NCBI GenBank assembly: GCA_965644295.1
Contig: CBFFRP010000066.1
Location: 248,001-312,000 of the forward strand
Source: Paraphysomonas bandaiensis
Lineage: Eukaryota; Chrysophyceae
DNA length: 64,000 nt
Direction: 5' to 3'
The notes under the pieces: generated by a model
The model's input: the letters and a program-made list of their open reading frames with translations, nothing else
Told to the model about the DNA's origin: nothing
Databases searched by the model: none
Translations under genes and position numbers: made by a program
Part shown: piece after piece, positions 26,201-36,773 of the stretch
Layout of the letters: each line of letters starts with the position of its first letter
Numbering within the stretch: the first letter of the stretch is position 1

Positions 26201-29200
26201 TGACCGGAAGGTTCACCAGTGGGTTGTCCTGTAGGTTCCCCGGAAGGCTGACCAGACGGTTCACCTGTGGGATGGCCAGTAGGTTCCCCGGAAGGCTGAG
26301 CACTAGGTTGGCCTGTAGGTTGGCTGGAAGGTTCAGCTGTTGGTTGGCCAGTAGGTTCTCCGGAAGGCTGAGCGCTAGGTTCGCCAGTCGGTTGGCCCGT
26401 GGGATGGCCAGTAGGCTCCCCTGTGGGTTGGCCAGTAGGTTCCCCGGAAGGCTGAGCACTAGGTTCGCCTGTAGGTTGGCCCGTGGGTTGTCCTGTAGGT
26501 TCCCCTGAAGGTTGGCCAGTGGGTTCTCCGGACGGCTGGCCGGAAGGTTCACCCGTGGGTTGTCCTGTAGGTTCCCCGGAGGGCTGACCAGACGGTTCAC
26601 CTGTAGGATGGCCAGTGGGTTCTCCGGAAGGCTGAGCACTAGGTTCGCCTGTAGGTTGGCCCGTGGGTTGTCCTGTAGGTTCCCCTGAAGGTTGGCCAGT
26701 GGGTTCTCCGGACGGCTGGCCGGAAGGTTCACCCGTGGGTTGTCCTGTAGGTTCCCCTGACGGCTGACCAGACGGTTCACCTGTAGGATGGCCAGTGGGT
26801 TCTCCGGAAGGCTGAGCACTAGGTTCGCCTGTAGGTTGGCCCGTGGGTTGTCCTGTAGGTTCCCCTGAAGGTTGCCCAGTAGGTTCTCCGGAAGGCTCAC
26901 CCGTGGGTTGTCCTGTAGGTTCCCCTGAAGGTTGACCGGAAGGTTCACCCGTGGGTTGTCCTGTAGGTTCCCCGGAGGGCTGACCAGACGGTTCACCTGT
27001 AGGATGGCCAGTGGGTTCTCCGGAAGGCTGAGCACTAGGTTCGCCTGTAGGTTGGCCCGTGGGTTGTCCTGTAGGTTCCCCTGAAGGTCGGCCGGAAGGT
27101 TCACCTGTGGGTTCCCCTGACGGCTGGGCACTAGGTTGGCTAGAAGGTTGCCCTGTCGGTTTTCCAGATGGTACTGCTGAAGGCTCGTTAGAAGGTTCAC
27201 CTGTAGGTTGTCCTGTAGGTTCCCCTGAAGGCTGACCAGACGGTTCATTAGTAGGTTGGCCAGATGGTTGTCCTGTTGGTTCACCAGATGGCTGTCCAGT
27301 AGGGATTCCAGATGGCTCACCTGTGGGTTGACATGACGGCTGTTCTGTAGGACCAGATGGTTGCGCACTAGGTTGTCCTGTTGGTTGACATGACGGTTGT
27401 CCAGAAGGGAAAGAAGTCGGTGCAGATGTGGGTATCAAGCATTCATGGTAAGCGGCTTGTGTGAGGTAGAAGGTTGATAATTGAGTCATTGTGCATAGCT
27501 CGGAAGGGTACACTTGTGAACATATTGTCCTCACCCCTTAGAATTCGTAATTTGGTTAGATTGGAAAAAGAGTCGGGGAGAGGACCCGATAAGAAATTGG
27601 AATATAGATAGAGATAAATAAGAGAAGTCAGCTGACCCAATGATGAAGGAAGAGGACCCGTTAAGAAATTGGAATTTAGATCGAGATAACTAATAGAAGT
27701 CAGCTGACCCAATGATGAGGGAAGAGGACCCGTTAAGGAATTGGAATATAGATAGAGATAACGAAGAGAAGCCAGCTGACCCAATGATGAAGGAAGAGGA
27801 CCCGTTAAGGAATTGGAATTTAGATCGAGATAACTAATAGAAGTCAGCTGACCCAATGATGAGGGAAGAGGACCCGATAAGAAATTGGAATATAGATAGA
27901 GATAACTAATAGAAGTCATCTGACCCAATGATGAGGGGAGAGGACCCGTTAAGAAATTGGAATATAGATAGAGATAACGAAGAGAAGTCAGCTGACCCAA
28001 TGATGCGGGGAGAGGACCCGTTAAGGAATTGGAATATAGATAGAGATAACGAAGAGAAGTCAGCTGACCCAATGATGCGGGGAGAGGACCCGTTAAGGAA
28101 TTGGAATATAGATAGAGATAACGAAGAGAAGCCAGCTGACCCAATGATGAAGGAAGAGGACCCGTTAAGAAATTGGAATATAGATAGAGATAACTAATAG
28201 AAGTCAGCTGACCCAATGATGAGGGGAGAGGACCCGATAAGAAATTGGAATATAGATAGAGATTACGAAGAGAAGTTAGCTGACCCAATGATGCGGGGAG
28301 AGGACCCGTTAAGGAATTGGAATATAGATAGAGATAACGAAGAGAAGCCAGCTGACCCAATGATGAAGGAAGAGTACCAGCTAAGTAATTGGAATATAGA
28401 CCGAGATAACTAAGAGAAATCATCTGACCCAATGATGTGGGAAGAGTACCTGTTAAGGAATTCCCATATAGTTGGAGAGCACGAAGAGAAGTCATCTGAC
28501 CCAATGATGTGGGGAGAGTACCGTTGAGAGAGTTGGAACCAATATCAAAATATGTCAATGCAGTCATACCACCGATAGAGGACGGGAAATAACCCGTTAT
28601 GGAGTTGCCATAAAGATGGAGAGCACGAAGAGAAGTCATCTGACCCAATGATGAGGGCAGTGTACCAATGAAAGAGTTGTAACCAATATTTAAAGATGTC
28701 AGTGTAGTCATATTACTGATAAAAGACGGGAGATAACCCGTTAAGGAATTCCCATATAGATGGAGATAACTAATAGAAGTCATCTGACCCAATGATGAGG
28801 GGAGAGTACCGATGAGAGAGTTGGAACCAATATCAAAATATGTCAATGCAGTCATATCACTAATAAAAGACGGGAGATAACCCGTTAAGGAATTCCCATA
28901 TAGACGGAGATAACTAATAGAAGTCATCTGACCCAATGATGAGGGGAGAGTACCGATGAGAGAGTTGGAACCAATATCCAAATATGTCAATGCAGTCATA
29001 TCACTGATAAAAGACGGGAGATAACCCGTTAAGGAATTCCCATATAGACGGAGATAACTAATAGAAGTCATCTGACCCAATGATGAGGGGAGAGTACCGA
29101 TGAGAGAGTTGGAACCAATATCCAAATATGCCAATGCAGTCATAGTACTGATAAAAGACGGAAGAGAACCCGTTAAGGAATTCCCATATAGACGGAGATA

Positions 29201-29632
29201 ACTAATAGAAGTCATCTGACCCAATGATGAGGGAAGAGGACCCATTAAGGAATTGGAATTTAGATCGAGATAACTAAGAGAAGTCATTTGACCCAGTGAT
29301 GAGGGCAGAGTACCACTGAGAGAGTTGTAACCAATACTCAAATATGTCAATGCAGTCATATCGCCGATAGAGGACGGGAGAGATCCTGATATCCCTCCAA
29401 AAAATAAGCTCACTCCGGTTATGTTCGATCCTGTGCAGGTGACTCCAGTGAAAGTGCACTTATTCCCCACATCCGCACAGGTCCACTCAGACCGTATGGA
29501 GGTAACATCAGTCGCCTGAATGAAGTCACACAGCGCTGCCTCTTGAGAGACAACTGAGGCAACTGTGAGTGTTACGATACGAGAGTGAAATAAACTGATA
29601 AGCAGACATACACAGCGAATGGATGGATTCAT
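17201..29632 (-). CDS. Type A giant LRR-stalk-REJ-EGF receptor, second copy, with junction frameshift
   Basis: Same start and architecture as the first receptor: signal peptide, N-cap, roughly 26 LRRs, a stalk of about 850 aa, REJ-like and EGF-like modules, GPS-like Cys module, and the membrane region split by a 56-bp intron (19067-19012). Exon 29632-19068 is not open throughout: near 27509-27515 a GTCTAC found in the paralogues is shortened to GTAC, a 2-bp loss that shifts frame just after the last LRR. A GT-AG segment of 58 bp (27513-27456) overlies the lesion. Removing it restores frame, giving 4105 aa but losing the C-cap residues with one Cys. The remaining 8.4 kb stays open and near-identical to copy 1, so either this splice is used, the deletion is very recent, or it is an assembly error. 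Confidence 0.75.
24840..27430 (-). repeat. Coding minisatellite: expanded P[ST]Gx stalk
   Basis: About 850 residues of [12 protein letters not shown] and PSAQ tetrapeptides arranged in larger blocks, including a near-exact duplication visible around 25320-25680 and 25680-26040. It is roughly 2.4 times longer than the stalk of the first receptor although the rest of the gene is nearly identical. Confidence 0.9.
27560..28420 (-). repeat. 72-bp LRR tandem repeat
   Basis: About twelve head-to-tail 72-bp units, each encoding one 24-aa LRR ending [14 protein letters not shown] or close variants. Several neighbouring units (27960-28180) are identical or nearly so, pointing to very recent unit duplication. 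The 216/288-bp super-repeats of the first receptor are absent. Confidence 0.85.
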
Positions 29633-29889
29633 ATGGATGTATATGTATATGTATATGAAAGCATGGAATAAAATATACGAGAGTTTATGTTATGGTGTTA
29701 CGCTATTGCTGTAGCTGTATGGATAAAGCGCGTTGTTGAACATCCTGGAGTACCAAAGACAAGTCGAAGTATGTTCTGGGGGGTTATAATGTTATCAACC
29801 AGACATTTATATATAAATATCAGGTGTTTTAGTATATTTTTGCTTGGAATATTGGATTTTGGCTATAAGAAAATCCGTTATTTTTTTAA

Positions 29890-30306
29890 GGGCCCGTTCG
29901 GTTCATCCAATGGATTTTTGTGCTGGATTTGCATTCGCTGGATTTGCATTCGCTGGATTTGCATTCGCTGGATTTTTGAGAAATTCCACTGGTTGAAAAT
30001 GCACTGTATTTGGGTAATCCAGCAAATGGGCATAGCACTTACTACCGAACGATTGCCACATCCGGTATACGTGTATTTAACGCATATACTGTATGTATAA
30101 TCGTGATTCAAAAATCCAGCACTTCTCAAAAATCCAGTGAATCGTCTTTCGACTCAAAACACGAAACTAATTTCGCTGGATTTTTTCCAGCAAATGAGCA
30201 TATTTTGCTTTTTTGCGTTCGGTAAGATTTTCCAAATTCCAGTGGATGGACGAAATCCAGCGAATTTGAGCAAATCCAGCACTTTTTTGGTCTACCGAAC
30301 GCACCC
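29890..30306. mobile_element. PIF/Harbinger-like MITE with TAA target duplication
   Basis: A 417-bp element begins GGGCCCGTTCGGT and ends ACCGAACGCACCC, flanked by TAA (29887-29889 and 30307-30309). The inverted similarity continues inward with GTGCTGGATTTGC and CGCTGGATTT motifs. A 15-bp unit GCTGGATTTGCATTC is tandemly repeated three times near the left end. No transposase is present. Confidence 0.8.
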
Positions 30307-30328
30307 TAATATAATATACTGTATGTAT

Positions 30329-30868
30329 TGTATGTATGTATGTATGTATGTATGTATGTATGTATGTATGTATGTATGTATGTATGTATGTATGTATGTA
30401 TGTATGTATGTATGTATGTATGTATGTATGTATGTATGTATGTATGTATGTATGTATGTATGTATGTATGTATGTATGTATGTATGTATGTATGTATGTA
30501 TGTAGGTATGTATGTAGGTATGTATGTATGTATGTATGTATGTATGTATGTATGTATGTATGTATGTATGTATGTATGTATGTATGTATGTATGTATGTA
30601 TGTATGTATGTATGTATGTATGTATGTATGTATGTATGTATGTATGTATGTATGTATGTATGTATGTATGTATGTATGTATGTATGTATGTATGTATGTA
30701 TGTATGTATGTATGTATGTATGTATGTATGTATGTATGTATGTATGTATGTATGTATGTATGTATGTATGTATGTATGTATGTATGTATGTATGTATGTA
30801 TATCGGATATGGGTTTGTATGTATGTATGTAGGTAGGTAGGTAGGTATGTATGTATGTATGTATGTAT
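30329..30868. repeat. GTAT tetranucleotide microsatellite
   Basis: About 470 bp of nearly uninterrupted TATG/GTAT repeat (over 110 units) with two GTAG interruptions near 30505, then a short gap and a second shorter GTAT/GTAG run at 30818-30868. It lies beside the right end of the MITE. Confidence 0.98.
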
Positions 30869-31173
30869 GGGTATATGGACAGCGGTGGTATGTATCTACA
30901 CCATTACTGTTAAGTGGTCTACCTCTCTAGGTCTCTTATCTCCTCTGCTCTCTCACCTCTCTCATATCTGATCATCTCGATGAAGAAAGCCACTGAACGA
31001 GATAAACTTTTAGGTCCATATACCATATATATATATATATATCTGTATGTATATGTATGTATGTATCATCATATATTTATAGTACTGTATATATGTATAT
31101 AACACTGTGTATATATAACATATGTACATCTATAGGCCCTAGTAGTGGGGGACTAACCAAAAACCAACACTAC

Positions 31174-33555
31174 ATGTCTGCTTCCGCTTTCCTCACTGTA
31201 GCCGAAGAGATCAATCGACAAAGACAAACTACAGCCCATCTATCTCGTAGTGCATCTATAGGCATAGATATGACCCCCTCTGCACTCAACCCCATACGAG
31301 AGGTATCATACGTTATATATAGCTGTTATACATAGCTGTTATATATGGTTGTTATATGTATATGTTATATGTGTATATGTTATATAGCTGTTATATAATG
31401 CTGTTATATGTTATATATAGTTGTTGTATGTGTATATAGTGATATCCCCTCACGAACTGTCTCACTTGTTATACGTATGGTATATAGGTATTCATTTTGT
31501 TAAATGTATAATGTAGTTTTGAACCCCATACGGGAACCTCATACGTATAAAAACATCTTGCTATACCCTCATTTTTAATATAGGGACAAAGGAGGGCATT
31601 GTATGGGACATTGCCGTTTGTTTCTGCATTTGGAATGACCAAACGTGAGAATGAGATTCGGAAAGTCTTATCGTCAGTTAGTCACAAGTCACTCACTGAT
31701 CTTGCAAAGGAGTCTGAGGTATATACATATTATCACGTCATTTGGGGGGATTAGAACTTAATTTTGTATGTGTAGCATGCAGAAATGTTGGAGGAAGTTG
31801 ACGTCGATGAGGTATTACAATTATTTATTTTTGTCTTGAGTGTCTTCCTGTACGCCCGGTTGATTTATGTTTCTCATGGGATGCACTAGATTATTGTGAC
31901 CTTCCCACTGGTAATGGCAGTGTTAGTTGCTATTATTTCCCAGTTCCTTGTGGGATACAATACAGCGGTTATGAATTCACCGGAAGGGGTAGTTTTTCCG
32001 GGACACTCAACGGCAGAGTGGTCTTTTGCAGTCTCAGCTTTTGCCATAGGTGAGTACAATTGTATATCGTGGTGTATGGTAGTGACTATGAAAACCCTGG
32101 AATTTGTTACATCTGACTATAGGTGGTCCCCTGGGAGCAATTGCTGGGGGTCTTTTGGCCAACAAAAGAGGACGAAGGTGGTATTGTGTACTTTTAGCAA
32201 TTGTTTCTGAAGTTGTTGTAGAGGGGCTATGCTGGTAAACAGTTGGATATTCCTCTTCGGAGGCCTTATATTGACTCTGGCACCAAGTATTCTATGGATC
32301 ATACCCGCTAGACTTATTATCGGTTTCGCCTCCGGCTTGTCGTCTGTTGTGGTGCCCGTGTATTTAGGTACTTGTCGCGGAATTGTGTATTGTATAATAT
32401 GTTGCCATCATCTGTAATTTCCTGCCAGTAACCTGATTTTGATCGTGCGTGCAGGTGAAATTGCACCCCCTACGCTTCGTGGAACTCTTGGTACATGCAC
32501 TCAGTTCGCAATGGTGACAGGCATACTTGTCAGTGCTCTGATGGCTTTTCCTTTGGCAACTGCAACCCTATGGCGGTGGCTTTTCGCTGTGACGCCCATA
32601 TTAGCTGGCTCTCAGCTTTTGGTTTCTCCTTTCCTCTTGGAATCTCCTAGATGGCTCTTGAATCATGATGAAAATTCGAGTGTCGCTAGGTACTACTTAT
32701 TCTGTATAATTGTCAGATTAATGTATTTACTACAGGGTAGTGATAAAGGCTCTACGTGGATTCCGTTCTGACGAAGAAATTGAGAACGAAGTCCAAAATT
32801 TCATGTATGCATCGTCGAAACACAAAACTTCCCGTTCTAGTGCCCACTCCTCTGGGGCCATGTGGGACCTATTGCACGCTAAGGATGTGCGCATACTGGT
32901 TGTCTCTGTCATTGTGCTCCAAATGGCTCAACAACTATGCGGTATAAACGCTGTGTTTTACTATTCCTCGATGTTTTTTGATGGCGTTCTAAGCAACCCT
33001 CTACAAGGTACTGCCCTAGTATCGTTTATTAATGTTGTAGCTACATACGCTGCTCTTAAGTTAATGGACGACACCAATCGCCGCACTCTCCTTCTTTGGT
33101 CCGCTGGTGGGATGTTGATTTCAACAATATTTATTATAGCAGCCTTACTGCACGTAGTTCCAAATATTGTCGCCTTGGTCGCAGTGATGGCTTTTGTTTC
33201 ATTCTTCGAGATCGGCCTGGGTCCTATTCCTTGGTTAATTGTTGCAGAGATGTTTGATGCAAAGTATGTCGCCACTGCTATGTCAATGGCATGCATTGTG
33301 AACTGGGCCTGTAATTTTCTTGTCGGCTTGTTATTTCCTTTCATGCAGCAATCATTAGGGGCATATAGTTTTGGACCGTTTGGTGTGGTTCTTGTTGCAA
33401 CATATTTCTTTACCTATCTACAGTTGCCTGAAACCCACGGTAGATCGGTGGAGGAAATTCAACGACTGGTAGGTTCTGGAGATGAAGAAGTGAGACGAGC
33501 GATTGAGGTGATCGAAGGAATAGACGATTATGACTTTGGGGATGATGCCCTGTAA
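31174..33555 (+). CDS. GLUT-like sugar transporter (MFS sugar porter family)
   Basis: Eight exons join in frame to 571 aa: 31174-31302, 31584-31718, 31776-31811, 31890-32049, 32123-32177, 32222-32367, 32455-32689 and 32736-33555; all seven introns are GT-AG, the shortest 44 and 46 bp. A hydrophilic N-terminal extension of 100 aa precedes 12 expected membrane helices. Family motifs in order: [10 protein letters not shown] in helix 1; [11 protein letters not shown] in the 2-3 loop; [18 protein letters not shown] before the central loop; [13 protein letters not shown] in helix 7 (QLS in human GLUT1); [12 protein letters not shown] in helix 10; [24 protein letters not shown] at the end. These assign a facilitative or proton-coupled hexose carrier of the plasma membrane; glucose is the likely substrate but this is inferred. 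The ATG was chosen as the one nearest the conserved reading frame after an AT-rich leader. It converges on the trehalase gene. Confidence 0.9.
31310..31440. repeat. Degenerate GTTATAT repeat inside transporter intron 1
   Basis: Imperfect repetition of AGCTGTTATAT-like units fills much of the 281-bp first intron, the longest intron of this gene. Confidence 0.6.
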
Positions 33556-34141
33556 CGAGCAAGTATTTCAGTTGGATTGATCATTGCCACTTGTGTTTTG
33601 GTGTCTTGCGGGGATGTGTGTACTGGAGGGTTCTAGTTAATTTATAGCACTACCCAGATATAATATAACTAATGATATTATTTATGTTTTACGAAAGCCA
33701 ATACCTGTGACTGTAGAAACCAAAACCAGACAATTACAGACACATTTCATTGACATGATACATAGCAATAACAGGTTTTTAATATTGTCGTTAATTTAAA
33801 CTTGTCGCGATTGTCGATATATTGCGAAAATATTCCTGGTGCAATACTTTCGTGTTGAGAGTTCGACTGTATATCAAAATTTAAGTAGCGTACCCCTTAA
33901 ATGCAAGAGGCATTTCTTACAGTGTGTAGTATGCAGGTTGATCGTTTCTGTCATGAACACTAAAGATATTTTGAACATGTTATAATTTTCCTATCAATGC
34001 AATAATCGTGAGTTATATCAGCTTGCAATCCTTAAGTCTTATCAAAATCGAACATTACAAAATATGAGTACTTCAGTTTGGAATATTTCGTTGTGTAAGT
34101 TTCGGGATTTTATATTTATATATAGATTATATCACTACATA
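33556..34141. other. Intergenic, between convergent 3' ends
   Basis: AT-rich DNA of 586 bp shared by the 3' ends of the transporter and the trehalase. No coding region, repeat or RNA gene was seen. Confidence 0.6.
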
Positions 34142-36253
34142 TTACACAGAGTTATGAGCAAGGATAGCAACATCTTGGTTCTGGCTTTCCTTCTTTCCGA
34201 AGCACGTAAATCTGTAAACTACAGTAGCAATCAGAATAACAAATACGACACATGCTATCACAATAGAGGCAATGGCTCCTCCAGACAGTTCATCATCATC
34301 ATTGCCATTTCCACCGCTGTAAGGTGTACTAGTAGCAGAGTTATTCAGCAGGACAAGGGCAACGCCATTAGACCAGCCGAACCCGACCTGAGGGGTATAT
34401 TCTCCCCCCCCGCCGCCAACGCCCACCTCAAAGGCATTGTACTTCTCATACATATACCCTGAAGTGTTGTAGGCTTCATAGTTCGTGGCAAGCCATTTAG
34501 AGGAGATGTCATTCTGTATACGCCATGACATGTGAAGTACAGAAGGTAACAGTCAAACTTACCGCCAACTGATCTGCTTCTGTCAACACCAGCCTCCTTA
34601 AGCCTTCTATTATGATCAGCACGAGAGGTGGCCATGCGTTGGGCGAGTCCCACTGTTGACCTGAATTAGTGGATGTAGTCAGTATACCGGCATCCTGTAT
34701 AAGACCGCTGGAAGAGAGAGATGCTAAAACGCATTCTCGAGATGACAATGATGTATCGGTAAGTCCACCCCACATGGGAATCCATGACGATATCGTGACA
34801 CCACCATCCCCATAGTTGGTTATAGATGATCCGGAAGTAATATTGAAATCATTCCACCTGTATTTTTAAGAACACCATATAGAAAACGTAATTAACGAGG
34901 CCAGCACAGGATAGTAGATGTCACACAATAACGAACATTGATAAAGGTCATAAGATTCCGGTAATTGAAGTATATTTCAAAGTAAATACCAACAAATCAT
35001 TCAGATATAAATTGCAATATATTCGCATTAATCCCGAAATACGAGACATGCTGTACAACGCTAACAGGGTGAACCTACACACATGCCACCTACCGGCATT
35101 GCTCTGCACTCCACAGAACTTCTTCTATGGCCAGCTTTCGTGCTTCAGCTGCGGCGCCATATACCTCCCCATCTTCACCAACAGCCAATGCAATTCGTTG
35201 CAAATTGAGCTCTAGTCGATACATATATGTGTTCAGGTCAGTGGGAATTATATGAGTGGTATCAATAGCTGACAAATTAAACGTGGGCGGGGAGGTAGGG
35301 TGAAGCCATCTGGAAGAGAAGTCCCAACCCGTTTCCGCTCCTGTGCGTATATTTTGGTAAAGCGCCTGCTGATATGGAGTTGATTCATTCCAAGATGAAG
35401 TTGCTGGGTCTACACCAGCAGTCTCAATATCCTCCAGGTAGGACTCCGGACGGGGTGCAGTACTATTACTGTGATATACATTTAACACATGATCTTTCCC
35501 ATTCATATTAACAACAACAGTGTGTCCCTTTAAAGGAGACATCCACCAACTATATTCTTTTTGAAGAAGTGGATAAGAATATGTTAATAAATCAGTTGTA
35601 TTACTTGAAGACCATCCCCAATAATCAGCTAATGAGATAATCATCTCTGATAATAGAGGAGGTTGACTACGATCAAGATAATATATACGTCCCCCATTAG
35701 GGACATATCCAAAATTATTAATATCATCTAGTAGGTTCCATATAACATACTGAGCAGTTTGTGGCATATCACAGACAAGAAGACCTTTAACAATCCATAA
35801 TGAATCCCAGTAATAACTTTCATGGAATCTTCCACCAGGGATAATCATGGGATACCTTCTAGGGACAAAACTAGATCGTTCAGGATATAATAATACAGAT
35901 TGATTAACTTGTTTTGATATAGTAGACCATAATTGATTTAAATCAGATGCCCATATACGATATGGTGGATATTGTATAGTGTCAATGAATTGTGGTGTAT
36001 TTGATAGATCGTTCGGGTAATATGAGAGTATATCACTACCTGATGCATAGAAATATGTGGATAGAAAGGTAGATAATTGATTAGGATCAGAAGTGTTAGG
36101 TATGGATCTATAAGCGGCATGGATTACAGAAGGATCGTATTTCATTGGCTGATCGACGAAGACTTTACTGTCATTGTAAATAAGTGATGTTTGAATGGAA
36201 TGAAGAATAGGACCGGTGCAGTATACACTGCATGCGAGAGTGATTGCTTCCAT
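34142..36253 (-). CDS. Membrane-anchored trehalase (glycoside hydrolase family 37)
   Basis: Three exons, 36253-35094, 34857-34563 and 34513-34142, join in frame to 608 aa across introns of 236 and 49 bp. Hydrolyses trehalose to two glucose molecules. Signatures: CTGPILHSIQ and NDSKVFVD near the N terminus; PGGRFHESYYWDS (about 135-147), the first GH37 signature; ETGWDFSSRW (about 307-316), whose Asp is the family's proposed acid catalyst; QQWDSPNAWPP (about 453), the second signature; EKYN (about 508), carrying the likely catalytic Glu; and the Gly loop with GGGGGEY followed by GFGWSNGV. A hydrophobic helix (about 560-585) and a short basic-to-polar tail give a C-terminal anchor, so the enzyme probably faces outside the cell or a vacuole. 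The hydrophobic N-terminal leader is short; in-frame sequence upstream of the ATG is hydrophobic but lacks an ATG, so an unseen upstream exon is possible. Confidence 0.9.
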
Positions 36254-36773
36254 GATGGTTAAGTATATGAATATATGGAGAAATGATACACTAACATATA
36301 CAAACACAGCTCACAACCATATACCCATACATACATACATACATACATACATACATAACATGTACCTACCTACCTACCTACCTACCTACCTACATACATA
36401 CATATAGCAGTATCCTCATTTGCAATACTGAAATACGGTATATTTAATGGGTCATAAAAAAGGGCATTTAATAAAAAAACTCTGGATTTTTTTGTCTGAT
36501 CGACAAACAGAATTCTAGAATTGATCCTTGTAGACGACATTCAATTACAACCTGAAGATATTGTACAGTGTGTACCTCCACAAGTAATATCAGATATGTA
36601 AGTACCATATCCATATATAGGTATGTATGACTAGTAGAGTACATCATACCCCACAATGAAGTAACTCACTTCACTTCACTTCATTGTGTGATAACATGCA
36701 TTGAGAGGTCATGTATGAGTTATGTATGTATATATGCATACAATAGAACACATTTTAGTGTCTATCAGTCGAA
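36254..36773. other. Divergent intergenic region, trehalase and first type B receptor
   Basis: 520 bp between two divergent starts. Contains an ATAC microsatellite and adjoining CTAC run (about 36329-36403) and a block conserved upstream of the last receptor gene (36420-36712). No coding region. Confidence 0.7.
36420..36712 (+). promoter_or_regulatory. Conserved 5' flank of type B receptor genes, copy 1
   Basis: About 290 bp closely resemble 50806-51121, both lying 60-90 bp upstream of a type B start codon. Shared stretches include ACTGAAATACGGTATATTT, ATGGGTCATAAAAAA, ACTCTGGATTTTTTTGTCTG and AGAGTACATCATACCCCAC, and a run of TCACT repeats. It is either a promoter/5' UTR or simply part of the duplicated unit. 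Type A genes do not carry it clearly. Confidence 0.45.

Larger units (their letters stand above)
15684..29662. repeat. Segmental duplication, copy 2 (partner 1-13999)
   Basis: Direct repeat of the first block. Compared with copy 1 it lacks the MITE at 293-601, carries an extra 289 bp at 15722-16010, has fewer LRRs but a much longer stalk, and has a 2-bp deletion at the LRR/stalk junction. Confidence 0.9.
29633..31173. other. Intergenic spacer with MITE and microsatellite
   Basis: 5' flank of the second type A gene on the left and of the sugar transporter on the right. It contains a Harbinger-like MITE (29890-30306), a long GTAT microsatellite (30329-30868) and a short AT run near 31025-31045. 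Frames encoding Met-Tyr-Val-Cys repeats are microsatellite artefacts. About 60 bp next to the receptor start (29636-29693) resemble the leader of the last receptor gene. Confidence 0.7.

Noticed and set aside
24864-27368. 834-codon minus-strand frame rich in Asn, Leu and Val
   Set aside because: It is the same 12-bp coding minisatellite read one base out of phase; the P[ST]Gx frame continues into conserved domains on both sides.
30137-30840. Three overlapping frames encoding Met-Tyr-Val-Cys repeats
   Set aside because: They are artefacts of the GTAT microsatellite.
36305-36307. GTG as an earlier trehalase start giving a stronger signal peptide
   Set aside because: A eukaryotic nuclear gene should use ATG; the first in-frame ATG is at 36253, although an upstream exon remains possible.
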